Notes: generated by a model not told the origin, from the sequence alone. A stretch of DNA of 35,663 bases from Methylococcales bacterium (GCA_028715725.1 JAQURG010000012.1:1-35663), one strand, 5' to 3'. Positions 1 through 9,617 are shown, counted from the first letter of the stretch. Numbers and translations: made by a program.

Positions 1-1
1 G

Positions 2-136
2 ACCTATCAAACCAGAGCAGAGGCTAAACAGGCAGTGTTTGAGTATATTGAAGTATTTTATCACCGGGAGCGACTGCATTCGGCCAATGGCTATTTGTCA
101 CCCGTAGACTACGAATTGCAGCAAAAAACCGCTTAA
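2..136 (+). CDS. IS3-family transposase, C-terminal fragment (cut by window edge)
   Basis: The reading frame is open from the left edge to a TAA stop and encodes the last 44 residues of an OrfB-type integrase. The segment with FYHRERLHSANGYLSPVDYE is the typical end of the DDE integrase domain of IS3-family elements, where the final catalytic Glu lies just upstream, outside this window. A terminal inverted repeat follows a few bases after the stop, which fits the end of an IS. Whether the whole transposase is intact cannot be seen. The family assignment is by recognition of this C-terminal motif. Confidence 0.85.
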   Translation, partial: TYQTRAEAKQAVFEYIEVFYHRERLHSANGYLSPVDYELQQKTA

Positions 137-141
137 CCATG

Positions 142-161
142 TGTCCGGAAAAGTGTTGACA
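142..161 (+). repeat. Right terminal inverted repeat of the IS3-family element
   Basis: Read inward from the right, the sequence is TGTCAACACTTTTCCGGACA, which has the TGT...ACA ends and composition of IS3-family termini. It lies 5 bases after the transposase stop. The left repeat is outside the window, so the exact boundary and any target duplication cannot be fixed. Confidence 0.65.
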
Positions 162-690
162 CATCATCCCTATGGGCTTGGATACCGGCAATCATCTATA
201 ACTTGACTAAAAGACTATGAGAGCTGAATCTATGCCGACAATGATTAACCGTAGGTAAGTCCTGAATCTTCAATGATTGTTGTTGATCAGAAAGTGGGGG
301 CAGGGCAGACTCGCCAGGTAGGGTTTAAAAGGATTTGTGTGCGACCGAGCAGAAAACGGAAGCAGCGCATTTAAGAATCAGTCACGAAAAGCTGAAGAAA
401 GGTTATCGGGTCAGGGGTATTATAAAGGGTAAAGAGTTTGGGATGGCTGTCTTCGCATTTTTCCGACGCTCAGACAAATCCGCGAGGGCGAGCTTGGATA
501 TGAAGCACATCGGAAATGCCGAAACACAGGGTGTGGCGATCCTTATGTACTTTGTATATACTCCGGTTCCTGCTTCGTACGTTTTGCGCTTGAACCGCTG
601 CGCTCAACACACGCTTAAGAAGGCCTCATAAAGATATGGGCGCCAGGCAATAACCGTTCGCGGCGAGCGGACAAACAGCGAGATTATACT
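162..690. other. Intergenic region between IS3 end and cheB-like gene
   Basis: No convincing gene is visible in this stretch of about 530 bases. One 98-codon frame starting at TTG 335 is open, but it has no clear ribosome binding site and matches no family I recognise. The region must hold the promoter of the downstream methylesterase gene, but I see no strong consensus promoter. Confidence 0.5.
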
Positions 691-1725
691 ATGTTACAGC
701 GATGTATTGCCATTGGTGCTTCTGCAGGCGGCGTTGAAGCGTTGCAAGACCTAGTCTCCCGGTTACCCGCAGATTTGCCGGCACCGGTTTTCGTAGTTCT
801 CCATATTCCTCCTTATGCCGCCAGCTCACTGCCGGCTATTCTGAGCAAAGCCGGGCCCTTGACCGCCGTTCATCCGCAAGATGGCGCAAAGATTGAAAAC
901 GGCTGCATCTATGTTGCGCCCCCGGACCATCATCTGCTTATTGAAAATGGTTCCCTAGCGGTCAGGATAGGCCCAAAGGAAAATCGTTTTCGTCCTTCGA
1001 TCGATGCGTTATTTCGCTCGACGGCTTATATTTATGGTTCAAGAGCCATCGGAGTCATTCTATCCGGCGCTCTTGATGATGGCACATCCGGGCTGTGGAG
1101 CATTAAACGATTGGGAGGAATCACGATCGTTCAGGAACCTGGCCAGGCATGCTTCGAGTCGATGCCGCGCAGTGCGCTCGATTATGTTGAGGTTGATCAT
1201 ATACTGCCTTCTTTAGAGATCGGCTCTTTATTGGGCCGCTTGATCAATGAGCAGCCGGGGCCTGCTGTGTCAGTGGCGTCCAAGCTTATGATGCTCATGC
1301 ATAAAGAGGGACAGATTGCAGCTGAGGACGGCGCTTTTCAAAAAGGTATCATGGAGCTTGGCAGGCTGACGCCGTTTACCTGTCCTGAATGCAAGGGTGT
1401 CCTGGTCAAAATTGCTGAAGGCAAGATGTCGCGATTCCGCTGCCATACCGGTCATGCTTATACGGACAATGCCTTACTGGAAGCGGTGATGGAATCGATC
1501 GGTGAGATGTTGTGGCAGGTCATCCGCAGCTTCGAAGAAGGCGTCATGCTGCTTAATCATATGGGAAAACACCTGGAAGACTCCGGCGATGACTCCCGGG
1601 CCGAGGTTTTCTTTAACAAAGCCCGTGAACTCGAGAAGCGCTCCAGTACTTTCCATGCCGATGTGCTTAATCATGAAAGTTTGAGCGGTGATAATCTGGG
1701 GCAACAATCTACTGCGTCATCGTAA
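691..1725 (+). CDS. Stand-alone CheB-type protein-glutamate methylesterase with cysteine-rich C-terminal domain
   Basis: The 344-residue protein starts directly with the CheB esterase domain (about 1-190) and has no N-terminal response-regulator receiver. The catalytic triad is visible: Ser11 in GASAGG, His38 in LHIPP and Asp130 in ALDDG. After a linker, residues 228-285 form a small domain with CPEC (231-234) and CHTGH (251-255), a likely zinc-binding unit seen in several receiver-less CheB relatives, then a helical tail. Chemotaxis CheB demethylates receptors, but no cheR, cheA or receptor gene is adjacent, so this protein probably serves another signalling role. The ATG at 691 sits just before the conserved first strand. 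It is a lone gene next to an IS end. Confidence 0.85.
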   Translation: MLQRCIAIGASAGGVEALQDLVSRLPADLPAPVFVVLHIPPYAASSLPAILSKAGPLTAVHPQDGAKIENGCIYVAPPDHHLLIENGSLAVRIGPKENRFRPSIDALFRSTAYIYGSRAIGVILSGALDDGTSGLWSIKRLGGITIVQEPGQACFESMPRSALDYVEVDHILPSLEIGSLLGRLINEQPGPAVSVASKLMMLMHKEGQIAAEDGAFQKGIMELGRLTPFTCPECKGVLVKIAEGKMSRFRCHTGHAYTDNALLEAVMESIGEMLWQVIRSFEEGVMLLNHMGKHLEDSGDDSRAEVFFNKARELEKRSSTFHADVLNHESLSGDNLGQQSTASS

Positions 1726-1762
1726 GTATTTCCGAACAGATGGTCCTTGGCCGGGATGGTAG

Positions 1763-1783
1763 TAGGGTTTCTGAAGAGCCCTA
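1763..1783 (+). terminator. Weak hairpin after the cheB-like gene
   Basis: TAGGG and CCCTA arms with an internal TCT/AGA pairing form a short stem-loop 38 bases after the stop. There is no T-run behind it, so terminator function is only a guess. The rest of 1726-2012, between convergent genes, shows no gene. Confidence 0.25.
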
Positions 1784-2012
1784 TATCAAGCAATTCATGA
1801 TAAAAAAGGTTATCCCAGCATTTGCTTTCGCTATGTTTTTTCTACTAAAAACACATCTGTTCGAATTCGGACACTGTTTAAATCATGGTCCGGTTAATTT
1901 AAGGTCATGAAGAAGCTTTCATTGTTTCGGTAATGAAAGATGTAATTAAGTTATGCCTCCTTGCTTGCCCTGGCGTAGGTTCTCGACCCCCTTTTTTATA
2001 AAAGCGGATGGC

Positions 2013-4682
2013 TTACAATAAAGCCTTAATCTCAGGCACACATGATCCGCAGTTGGTTCCGGCCTTAAGACATCGCCCTACTTCCTGATGGGTTTTCAGA
2101 CCCTTTTCCCTGATCGCCGCTTGGATAGTTTTTTCGCCGACGTTAAAGCATGCGCACACAATAATACCGGTATCAGGAACACCCAAAGGCGGCATACCGG
2201 TCAGTAAGGCCATACGCTCCCGTGTTTCCAGTTGCGGCTTTACAAAGAGGCTGGTTAACCAGGCGCGTTCAGGAAGAGGGCTGTCGGCAGAGATAAAAAT
2301 TATGGTTTCCAGTTGATTATCGACGATTAAAGCAGCCCTATAATTGCCATTGCCGGAGTCCTGATATTCCTGCCATTGAGGATTTATTTCATCAGCTGTG
2401 ATAGCAGGATTTTTTCTGACATAGCCATGCCAGTCTTCGGGCAAGGTTTCACCCGCCAGCTCATAACGGTAAAACTGTTCGCCTTTTATTTTGACCCAGT
2501 ATTCGGCTTTGGTGACATTCAATTCCCGCCTTGACAAAATAAAGCCCTGCCAGACAGGTTGGTAAGCCCTGACGCGAACGGGTGTATGTTTGCTTTCCGG
2601 CTGTTTGGAAACAGGGTCGACAACAGGATTGACTAATGCGCCCATACGCCCCTGGCTGGCGTATTGTTCGGTCCAGTGCATGGGTACAAACAGGCAGCCC
2701 TGTTGCTGGCTATCGGTTATCTGCACGCGCGCAATCATTGAACCCCACCGGCTTTCGATAACAGCCAAGGTGCTCGGTAAGAGTGCGTATTGCTGTGCAT
2801 CCACAGGATGCACTTCCAGAAAAGGTTCAGGTTTGTGCTGGTTTAACTTGGCGGCGATGGCGGTACGGGTCATGGTATGCCATTGATCGCGCAATCGGCC
2901 TGTATTCAATATCAGCGGATAATCTTTATCCGGCAGATTGACGGGCGGCCTGGGCTCTATTGGAATAAACCGCGCCTTGCCCGATGCGGTAAAAAATTGT
3001 CCATCATCAAATAAGCGCGCTCTGCCTTGCGGATAGGCCTGATTGACCGGCCATTGAATGGGTTGCAGATGGTCATAATCGTGCTGGCTGATATTCGCCA
3101 ATGCGGATATGTCAAAATCGCGCAGCCCCTGTTCGGCGTTATTTTCAAAACCTGACAGTGCGGCATGCTCGCGAAAAATCTCGCTGGCGGTTTGGTAATC
3201 AAAAGCCTGTTCAAAGCCCATTCGCCGGGCAATTTGAGTGATAATCCACCAGTCCGGTTTGGCTCTGCCTGCCGGACTGAACAAGGCGCGCTGGCGAGAA
3301 ATGCGCCGCTCGGAATTGGTTACGGTGCCGTCTTTTTCACTCCAGCCTTGCGCGGGCAATAAAACATGCGCCAAGGCAGTCGTGTCGGTATTGGCAATGC
3401 AATCGGAAACGACGACAAAATCACAGAGCTGCAAAGCCTGTATTACCTTGTTGGCGTTGGGCATGCTTACGGCCGGGTTTGTCCCCATAATCCATACAGC
3501 TTTTACTTTTCCGTCGTAAATGGCGTCGAACAGCTCGACAGCGGCAAATCCTGGTTTCCGGGCAATAGCATGAGTATTCCAAAACCGGGAAACCCGCTCG
3601 ATATCGGCATTATTGGAAAAGTCCATGTGCGCCGCCAGTTGATGGCACAAGCCGCCGACTTCGCGGCCGCCCATGGCGTTAGGCTGGCCGGTCAGCGAGA
3701 AAGGCCCCATGCCGGGGTGGCCAATCCGCCCCGTCGCTATATGGCAATTGATAATGGCGTTAACTTTGTCAGTGCCTGATGAAGATTGATTGACGCCCTG
3801 ACTGTACAGGCTCATGACTTTTTCATGATCGGCAAACCACCGGTAAAAGCATTGCAAATCTTCAATATTCACTTTGCATTGCGCGGCAACCTGTTCGATA
3901 GTAGGGCTGCTGATGCTTGCCGCCTTCAGGGCTTGAGGAAAACCTTCGGTATGCGCGTCGATATATGCCTGATTCAGTGCATTTTGCTGACCCAGAAAAT
4001 GCAGCAGCCCGTTAAACAGGATCGTATCGCTGCCGATAGCGATGGGCAGATGCAGATCAGCAATGTCACAGCTGGCAGTACGACGCGGATCAATTACGAT
4101 GATTTTTAATGCCGGATTAGCATCTTTTGCAGCCTGGATGCGCTGAAAACTGACCGGATGGCACCAGGCCGTATTGGAACCGATCAGAATAATCATTTCG
4201 GCCTGTTCATAGTCATCATAGCAGCCCGGCACGGTATCAGAACCGAAAGCACGCTTGTGTCCCGCCACGGAAGAAGACATGCACAAGCGGCTATTGGTAT
4301 CCATGTTGCCGCTGCCGATAAAACCTTTCATAAGCTTGTTGGCGACATAATAGTCTTCGGTCAACAGTTGCCCGGAGCCATAAATAGCCACGGCATCCGG
4401 GCCGTATTTTGCAATGATATTGATAAATGAGCCGGCAACCAGATCCAGCGCTTCAGTCCAGCTGGCGTTACGGCCATAGATTCTAGGTTGTAATAGTCTG
4501 CCTTTCAGTTCAACCGTTTCGCCGAGCGCCGAGCCTTTCGAACAAAGACGGCCAAAATTGGCGGGATGTGTCTTATCTCCACTGATGTTGACCTGGTGGT
4601 TTTGTTCACTGACTTGTGCGCTAATGCCGCAGCCTACGCCGCAGTAAGGGCAAGTGGTTTGCACAGTGGTCTGGTCATTCAT
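2013..4682 (-). CDS. nasA: Assimilatory nitrate reductase catalytic subunit (molybdopterin, with C-terminal [2Fe-2S] domain)
   Basis: This 889-residue protein reduces nitrate to nitrite in the cytoplasm for nitrogen assimilation. The N-terminus carries the [4Fe-4S] motif CPYCGVGCG followed by LCSKG, then the large bis-MGD molybdopterin oxidoreductase body and a dinucleotide-binding domain. The last 55 residues form a BFD-like [2Fe-2S] domain (VCAC...GRCLKAGTNCGSC), as in Klebsiella-type NasA. No Tat signal is present, which fits a cytoplasmic enzyme rather than NapA. The start at 4682 (MNDQTT) is preferred over one ten codons upstream because it lies just before the cysteine motif and has a purine-rich AAGAGA site. 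It lies 62 bases downstream of the flavoprotein gene, its likely electron donor, on the same strand. Confidence 0.93.
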   Translation of the reverse strand: MNDQTTVQTTCPYCGVGCGISAQVSEQNHQVNISGDKTHPANFGRLCSKGSALGETVELKGRLLQPRIYGRNASWTEALDLVAGSFINIIAKYGPDAVAIYGSGQLLTEDYYVANKLMKGFIGSGNMDTNSRLCMSSSVAGHKRAFGSDTVPGCYDDYEQAEMIILIGSNTAWCHPVSFQRIQAAKDANPALKIIVIDPRRTASCDIADLHLPIAIGSDTILFNGLLHFLGQQNALNQAYIDAHTEGFPQALKAASISSPTIEQVAAQCKVNIEDLQCFYRWFADHEKVMSLYSQGVNQSSSGTDKVNAIINCHIATGRIGHPGMGPFSLTGQPNAMGGREVGGLCHQLAAHMDFSNNADIERVSRFWNTHAIARKPGFAAVELFDAIYDGKVKAVWIMGTNPAVSMPNANKVIQALQLCDFVVVSDCIANTDTTALAHVLLPAQGWSEKDGTVTNSERRISRQRALFSPAGRAKPDWWIITQIARRMGFEQAFDYQTASEIFREHAALSGFENNAEQGLRDFDISALANISQHDYDHLQPIQWPVNQAYPQGRARLFDDGQFFTASGKARFIPIEPRPPVNLPDKDYPLILNTGRLRDQWHTMTRTAIAAKLNQHKPEPFLEVHPVDAQQYALLPSTLAVIESRWGSMIARVQITDSQQQGCLFVPMHWTEQYASQGRMGALVNPVVDPVSKQPESKHTPVRVRAYQPVWQGFILSRRELNVTKAEYWVKIKGEQFYRYELAGETLPEDWHGYVRKNPAITADEINPQWQEYQDSGNGNYRAALIVDNQLETIIFISADSPLPERAWLTSLFVKPQLETRERMALLTGMPPLGVPDTGIIVCACFNVGEKTIQAAIREKGLKTHQEVGRCLKAGTNCGSCVPEIKALL

Positions 4683-4744
4683 GAGAAAGTCTCTTGTAAG
4701 GCGTAATGTCAAGGATGCAACGGGATTGCTTTTTTTGAGCTTTC

Positions 4745-5959
4745 TCAGGCATAAGCTTTACCAAAAATCAGCACATCTCTTATGCCGGAAACCGGTTCGT
4801 GCTTTTCCAGCAATTCCTGATACCAGTTGCCATCGGCCGTATCTCCATAAAGCACAACGCCTATCAGCTTGTTAGCCTTGATCACCAGTTTTTTGTAAAT
4901 ACCTAGAGCGGAGTCGGTAAAATGTATGCTTTCGCAGCTTTTATCGCCGATGAAATCGCCTACAGAAAACAAGTTGATTCCTGTCACCTTGAGCTTGGTG
5001 GCCGTCGGCAAGGTGCTGTATTCGGCTACGCCATGAGCGCTAAGATGATTGGCGCAGACTTTTGCCTGTTCAAACAAGGGGGCGACCAGGCCAAAGGTAT
5101 CGCCGCGATGCTGAATACATTCGCCTACCGCATAAATGCTGGGATCGTAGCTTTGCAGCGTATCATTAACCACAATACCTTTTTGACAATAGATTCCGGC
5201 TTCCTGAGCCAGCGCCATATTAGGGCGCACGCCAATCGCCATGACAAACAGGTCGCATTCCAGTTCGCTGCCATCTTCAAAACGAACGGCCTTAATATGG
5301 CCGTTTTCATCGCCCAGCAACTGCTGTGTTTTGGCGGACATCTTGAATTTCAATCCCTTTAGCTCCAGTTCTCTCCGGAGCATTTCGCCGGCCTGCCTGT
5401 CCATTTGCCGATTAAGCAAGACGGCGTTATTATGAATGACGGTAACATCCATGCCCCTGAGAACAAGTCCGTTAGCGGCTTCCAGGCCCAGTAGACCGCC
5501 GCCCAGCACAACGGCCTTGTTATGGCATCGACTGTAGGCCAGCATTCTATTGACATCGAAAATATCACGAAAACTGATGACGCCTTCCAGATTATTGCCG
5601 GGAATAGCGGCGACTACGGGGTTGGAGCCTGTAGCAATCAATAACCGGTCGTAAGCGGCGCTGGTTCCATCTTGTGCATACACTTTCCGTTTAACCCGGT
5701 CTATACGCACCACAGCCTTATCCTGGCCGGCATAAAGACAAATGCCATTGTCGGCATACCATTGGCGGTCATTAATAACAATATCCTCAATCGTTTTCTC
5801 GCCGCACAGTACTGAAGACAGCATGATGCGATTGTAGTTGCCGTAAGGTTCTGCACCGAAAACGGTAATATCATATTTTTCGGGTGCGGCGGACAACAGT
5901 TCTTCAACTGTTTTCATGCCCGCCATACCGTTACCGATAACGACCAATCTCTGCTTCAT
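4745..5959 (-). CDS. FAD/NAD(P)H-dependent oxidoreductase, probable electron-transfer subunit of nitrate reductase
   Basis: The 404-residue protein has two Rossmann folds: GNGMAG near residue 10 for FAD and GGGLLGLEAA near 155 for NAD(P)H. The ATG-containing segment (LLIATGSNPV) and the YAVGE segment near 295 complete the pyridine nucleotide-disulphide oxidoreductase fold, without the redox disulphide. It closely resembles the N-terminal half of NirB encoded at 11523-14060. Immediately upstream of nasA, it most likely passes electrons from NAD(P)H to NasA, the role called NasC in Klebsiella and NasB in Bacillus; because the names conflict I give no symbol. The gene starts 51 bases after the mutarotase gene, so cotranscription is likely. 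Confidence 0.85.
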   Translation of the reverse strand: MKQRLVVIGNGMAGMKTVEELLSAAPEKYDITVFGAEPYGNYNRIMLSSVLCGEKTIEDIVINDRQWYADNGICLYAGQDKAVVRIDRVKRKVYAQDGTSAAYDRLLIATGSNPVVAAIPGNNLEGVISFRDIFDVNRMLAYSRCHNKAVVLGGGLLGLEAANGLVLRGMDVTVIHNNAVLLNRQMDRQAGEMLRRELELKGLKFKMSAKTQQLLGDENGHIKAVRFEDGSELECDLFVMAIGVRPNMALAQEAGIYCQKGIVVNDTLQSYDPSIYAVGECIQHRGDTFGLVAPLFEQAKVCANHLSAHGVAEYSTLPTATKLKVTGINLFSVGDFIGDKSCESIHFTDSALGIYKKLVIKANKLIGVVLYGDTADGNWYQELLEKHEPVSGIRDVLIFGKAYA

Positions 5960-6010
5960 TCTAAAATCCCGGGTTCATGAGCGTTTAATGGTTTTTCAGA
6001 TTCATTCATA

Positions 6011-6916
6011 TCAGTCTCGTATTATCTGGAAATTGGCAAGCAGGCTGGATTCGCCGCCGGGTGGAACCTGAACAACATGATGGGCGACATTGCCGGTCTC
6101 GACGCAAAGAAAGCGTTTGTAATCATTTTTTTCCAGATCAGTTGTTTCTAACGTTGTGTCTATCCATGGATTCCATACCACGGCAGTTTTATTGCCGGCG
6201 GAAGAAATCCGTATCAGGCGGTCAAAAGCGGGGTCGTCGATAACCAGCTCATTTTTTACATCGATATAGATGCGGTCGATTTCCTCTGAAACAGTTACTG
6301 CGCCAACCTGGGATTTTTGCAAGAAGTTGTCGAGTTTATCAAGATATTGAGTATTCTCCAGGCCCAATACTTTTACTTGCTTTATATTGCCGACCAGAAA
6401 ATAGGTATGAAGCGCCTCGGTAATTGAAAACGCTTTATTTCCGGTATTGCGGGTTATCAATTCCAGTGTGAGGGAATCGCCAACCGAAATGACAAGCTCC
6501 AGAGCAAATGCCTGAGGCCATAATGTTTCGCTGCTATCAGATCTGATCAGCCCCAGTCTTACTCTGGTTTCAAAATCTGTAACCGCTTCAGCTCCCAAAA
6601 ACTCCCATAATCTTTTGCGAACAAAGCCATGAATAGGTCCTTGCACATTAGAAGGAGCGTCGCCAAACCATGGCCAACAGACAGGAATGCCTCCCCGAAT
6701 GGATTTACCTTCATCGTAATATGACTTTTGGCTGAGAAACAGTAGATCTTCATCTTCGTCAATTGGCTGGAAAGACAGCACTTGACCAGCGTATATCGAA
6801 ATCAAAGCAGTTGCGCTTCGATTGCTGATCAGGATGAAAGGAAATTCACCTTTTCCTTCTATGAATTTGAGCTGGCCGAGAATGCCGTAGGTTCTGTTTA
6901 ATTGATCGATATTCAT
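6011..6916 (-). CDS. D-hexose-6-phosphate mutarotase (YeaD/aldose 1-epimerase family)
   Basis: The 301-residue protein belongs to the galactose mutarotase-like fold and interconverts the alpha and beta anomers of hexose 6-phosphates. Family features are RGGIPVCWPWFG, HGFVRKRLWEF and EALHTYF, which supply conserved Arg and His residues, and a late ETGN with the conserved Glu. The start at 6916 is chosen because GAGGA lies 7 bases upstream and the length then matches YeaD (about 290-300). The longer open frame reaching 7102 adds 62 residues with no homology. It sits between glgX and the nitrate reductase genes, all on the minus strand, suggesting glucose-phosphate or glycogen metabolism. Confidence 0.85.
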   Translation of the reverse strand: MNIDQLNRTYGILGQLKFIEGKGEFPFILISNRSATALISIYAGQVLSFQPIDEDEDLLFLSQKSYYDEGKSIRGGIPVCWPWFGDAPSNVQGPIHGFVRKRLWEFLGAEAVTDFETRVRLGLIRSDSSETLWPQAFALELVISVGDSLTLELITRNTGNKAFSITEALHTYFLVGNIKQVKVLGLENTQYLDKLDNFLQKSQVGAVTVSEEIDRIYIDVKNELVIDDPAFDRLIRISSAGNKTAVVWNPWIDTTLETTDLEKNDYKRFLCVETGNVAHHVVQVPPGGESSLLANFQIIRD

Positions 6917-7526
6917 ACCATTTCCTCTTAGGTCATCATTGTTATAAGCAGAAAACATACCAAATATCATATGCTGGCTTTCGTATGCCCATCCTAATGA
7001 CTCATCATTCTCCATAAAGTTTTTGCAATTAAGCAAGTCAATTCGCACAGTGCGATAAAACATACCTGTACATTTACTTTTTGGAAAAATGGGCGTGTCC
7101 ATTGCCGAATATAAAATCCGATTATTAAAAGATGTTTAAACGATAATACTTATTTCGGTGCAGGAGTTCGTCTTGTTCGCACTAAATTGAAGCAAATAGG
7201 GGGTTGAGAAGGGGCTCTTGTTATTGATGCAGCAATTCTTTATAAAAATGAAGTGGCATGCGAAATGGGAAGGCCAATACAGGAGAATGTGTGGGTGAAG
7301 AACAGCTGTCCGGGTATTGAGAGAGCTATTGATGATTGGCGGTACGTAATAGTTAATAAAGCCGCTGTTCAAAATGCCGTTCCGCCAAAGGCAGGCAATA
7401 CGGAGTCTGCTCCAGCCGGGCGCAGAGGATCAGGGCCATCTGCACCAAGGTTCTGTTATTTGTCAGAATGACTCATAAAGTTATGAACTGGAGCTCTAAA
7501 ATCTGAAATGACCTGCGGTTAAACAG
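6917..7526. other. Intergenic region between glgX and the mutarotase gene
   Basis: About 610 bases without a gene I can support. Small frames exist on both strands (for example 7253-7471 plus) but have no ribosome site or recognisable family. A 13-base palindrome TCGCACAGTGCGA lies at 7043-7055, about 127 bases upstream of the mutarotase start, and could be an operator. No sigma-54 or NtrC-like element as clear as the one before nirB was found. Confidence 0.45.
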
Positions 7527-9617
7527 TCAGATGCTGATATTTTCAAAGACTGTTACAGTTTTGGGGTTAACTGAATAAAAACGCTTGCCGAGCGGCTTTT
7601 GATCCAGAGGAGAAATAATGTCCTCAGGAGATTTCAGTGAAGTATCTAAAGCCAGGCACCAGTCTTTTCCTTCAATCACAGGCAGTTCCAGAGAGGCGAC
7701 TTCTTCAGACATATTCATTATGATATGTAGATCAGCCTCATCGTATTCAATACCTGCCAGGGTAAAGGCCAGGAGCCTTGCGTCGGGGTCATTCCATAAA
7801 GGCTTGTGAATCTCGAAGCCATGCCATGATATATCCGGCATATTTTTTCCTTCAATGACTTTTCCAGTCAAAAAACGCCGGCGCATAAGGGACGAATGTC
7901 TTTTACGCAATGCTATCATTGACTGCACAAACCGGAGCATATCAGCATTCTCTCTGACCATAGCCCAATTTATCCAGGTTAACTCGTTATTTTGACAGTA
8001 ACTATTGTTATTTCCGTACTGGGTATGCAATAACTCATCACCGGCAAGCAACATCGGAACCCCTTGACTGAGCAGTAAAATAGCGAAGGCATTTTTTGCT
8101 TTTTTTCTACGTAGTTCGAGAATGCCGGCGTCTCGGGTATCGCCCTCAACGCCAGAATTGTAACTTAAATTATGGCTGCATCCGTCCCGGTTATCTTCGC
8201 CGTTAGCCTCATTATGCTTTTCGTTGTAACTGAATAAGTCATACAGCGTAAAGCCATCATGACAGGTGATAAAGTTGACGCTGTTAATAGGTAACCGCCC
8301 TTGGTGCTCATACAGGTCATTACTGCCGGAGATACGGGTGGCAAGCTCTGACAATAGCCCTTGGTCGCCGCGTATGAAACGGCGGACAATATCCCGATAT
8401 CTTCCGTTCCATTCTGCCCAGCGATAACCCGGAAAACTGCCTACCTGATAAAGTCCGGCGGCATCCCAGGCTTCAGCAATCAATTTGGTCGTCGTCAATT
8501 GTTCTGATAATTCGATGCTCCAAAGCAGAGGTGGATCCGACAGGACTTCTCCGCCTTCTCCGCGAGCCAGAGCACTGGCCAGATCAAAGCGAAAACCGTC
8601 GACATGCATTTCTCTAACCCAGTATTCAAGACAACTGATTATGAAACGGGCTACCAATGGATGATTGGCATTTACCGTATTGCCGCAGCCGGTATAGTCT
8701 CGCAAAACACTTTTGTTAAACTTGTCCAGATGATAAAAAGTTTTGCCCCCTATGCCTCTGAAATTGATGACAGGACCATCCACACCAGCTTCCGAAGTAT
8801 GATTAAAAACCACATCCATAATGACGCCTATGTTCGCCTTGTGCAATGCTTTTACTAAATCGCGGAACTCTCGTACATGAGTTCCTTGTTCAGGCGTTAT
8901 GCAATAACCCGGATGCGGGCTGAAAAAACTGTGCGTGCTGTAACCCCAGTAATTTTTCAGTCCAAGGTCAGCGGTTTTTTTGGGGACATCCTGTTCATCA
9001 AAAGCCATAATCGGCATTAGCTCAACATGAGTAATGCCGAGTTGCTGAAGATAGGGAATTTTTTCAATCAAGCCTTCAAAAGTACCTGGATGAGCAACAT
9101 TGGATGAGGGATGCCGCGTGAAGCCGCCGACATGAAGTTCGTAAACAATGGACTTTTCGCTGCTGATGCGCAACGGTATGTCACCTTCCCAGTCATATTT
9201 TTCATCCACTACGACACCGCGCATGGCTGTGCGACTATTATCACCCGGACGGCATGCTGCGACACGGCTCCAGCGTTTTTGGCTGACTGCGCGGACCCAG
9301 GGGTCTATCAGATGCTTGCCTTTTTCAAAGCGAAATCCTGATTCATAAGCATAAGCCGGCCCGTCCATTCTCCAGGTATACCAGGTGCCCGCCGGTAACT
9401 CACAGACATAAACGTGCCAGGAATAAAAAGTGCGGTTGATTTCTTTCTGCAAAGTTATAATTTGAAAAGGTTCATCGCAGTCGGAGCTTTCAAACAGTAA
9501 AAGTTCTACGTGTTCAGCATAACGGCTGAAAATGGAGAAATTAATTCCGCCTGAATTAATTTTCGAACCTAATGGATAGGAGCTTCCGGGTTTGACCTTG
9601 TATTCTTTCTTTTGCAT
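7527..9617 (-). CDS. glgX: Glycogen debranching enzyme (GlgX, GH13 isoamylase type)
   Basis: The enzyme hydrolyses alpha-1,6 branch points of glycogen limit dextrins. An N-terminal CBM48 domain (PLGSKINSGGINFSIFS onward) precedes a GH13 barrel. Visible catalytic elements are VMDVVFNHTSE, the nucleophile Asp in DGFRFDLA, the acid/base Glu in LIAEAWD and the transition-state His-Asp in ITCHDGFTLYDL. The C-terminal beta-sandwich includes PDISWHG. The frame is open to a TTG at 9710; ATGs at 9653, 9641 and 9617 are alternatives. I prefer 9617 because the family normally starts shortly before the KPGSSYPLG segment, but no start has a good ribosome site, so the N-terminus is uncertain. Other glycogen genes are not in the window. 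Confidence 0.9.
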   Translation of the reverse strand: MQKKEYKVKPGSSYPLGSKINSGGINFSIFSRYAEHVELLLFESSDCDEPFQIITLQKEINRTFYSWHVYVCELPAGTWYTWRMDGPAYAYESGFRFEKGKHLIDPWVRAVSQKRWSRVAACRPGDNSRTAMRGVVVDEKYDWEGDIPLRISSEKSIVYELHVGGFTRHPSSNVAHPGTFEGLIEKIPYLQQLGITHVELMPIMAFDEQDVPKKTADLGLKNYWGYSTHSFFSPHPGYCITPEQGTHVREFRDLVKALHKANIGVIMDVVFNHTSEAGVDGPVINFRGIGGKTFYHLDKFNKSVLRDYTGCGNTVNANHPLVARFIISCLEYWVREMHVDGFRFDLASALARGEGGEVLSDPPLLWSIELSEQLTTTKLIAEAWDAAGLYQVGSFPGYRWAEWNGRYRDIVRRFIRGDQGLLSELATRISGSNDLYEHQGRLPINSVNFITCHDGFTLYDLFSYNEKHNEANGEDNRDGCSHNLSYNSGVEGDTRDAGILELRRKKAKNAFAILLLSQGVPMLLAGDELLHTQYGNNNSYCQNNELTWINWAMVRENADMLRFVQSMIALRKRHSSLMRRRFLTGKVIEGKNMPDISWHGFEIHKPLWNDPDARLLAFTLAGIEYDEADLHIIMNMSEEVASLELPVIEGKDWCLALDTSLKSPEDIISPLDQKPLGKRFYSVNPKTVTVFENISI

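Noticed and set aside
335-631. 98-codon frame starting with TTG before the CheB gene
   Set aside because: No ribosome site, no recognisable motif and unusual composition; likely chance.
1733-1863. 10-bp inverted repeat CGAACAGATG / CATCTGTTCG with 111 bases between, possibly a small mobile repeat
   Set aside because: Arms are short, do not extend, and there is no visible target duplication; chance is likely.
3366-3779. 137-codon plus-strand frame inside nasA
   Set aside because: Antisense shadow of a well-supported molybdoenzyme gene.
7441-7457. TGCACCA half-site as a possible NtrC site before the mutarotase and nitrate reductase genes
   Set aside because: The second half matches only 3 of 7 positions and no sigma-54 promoter is nearby.
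7253-7471. 72-codon plus-strand frame in the gap between glgX and the mutarotase gene
   Set aside because: Starts without a ribosome site, and no domain is visible.
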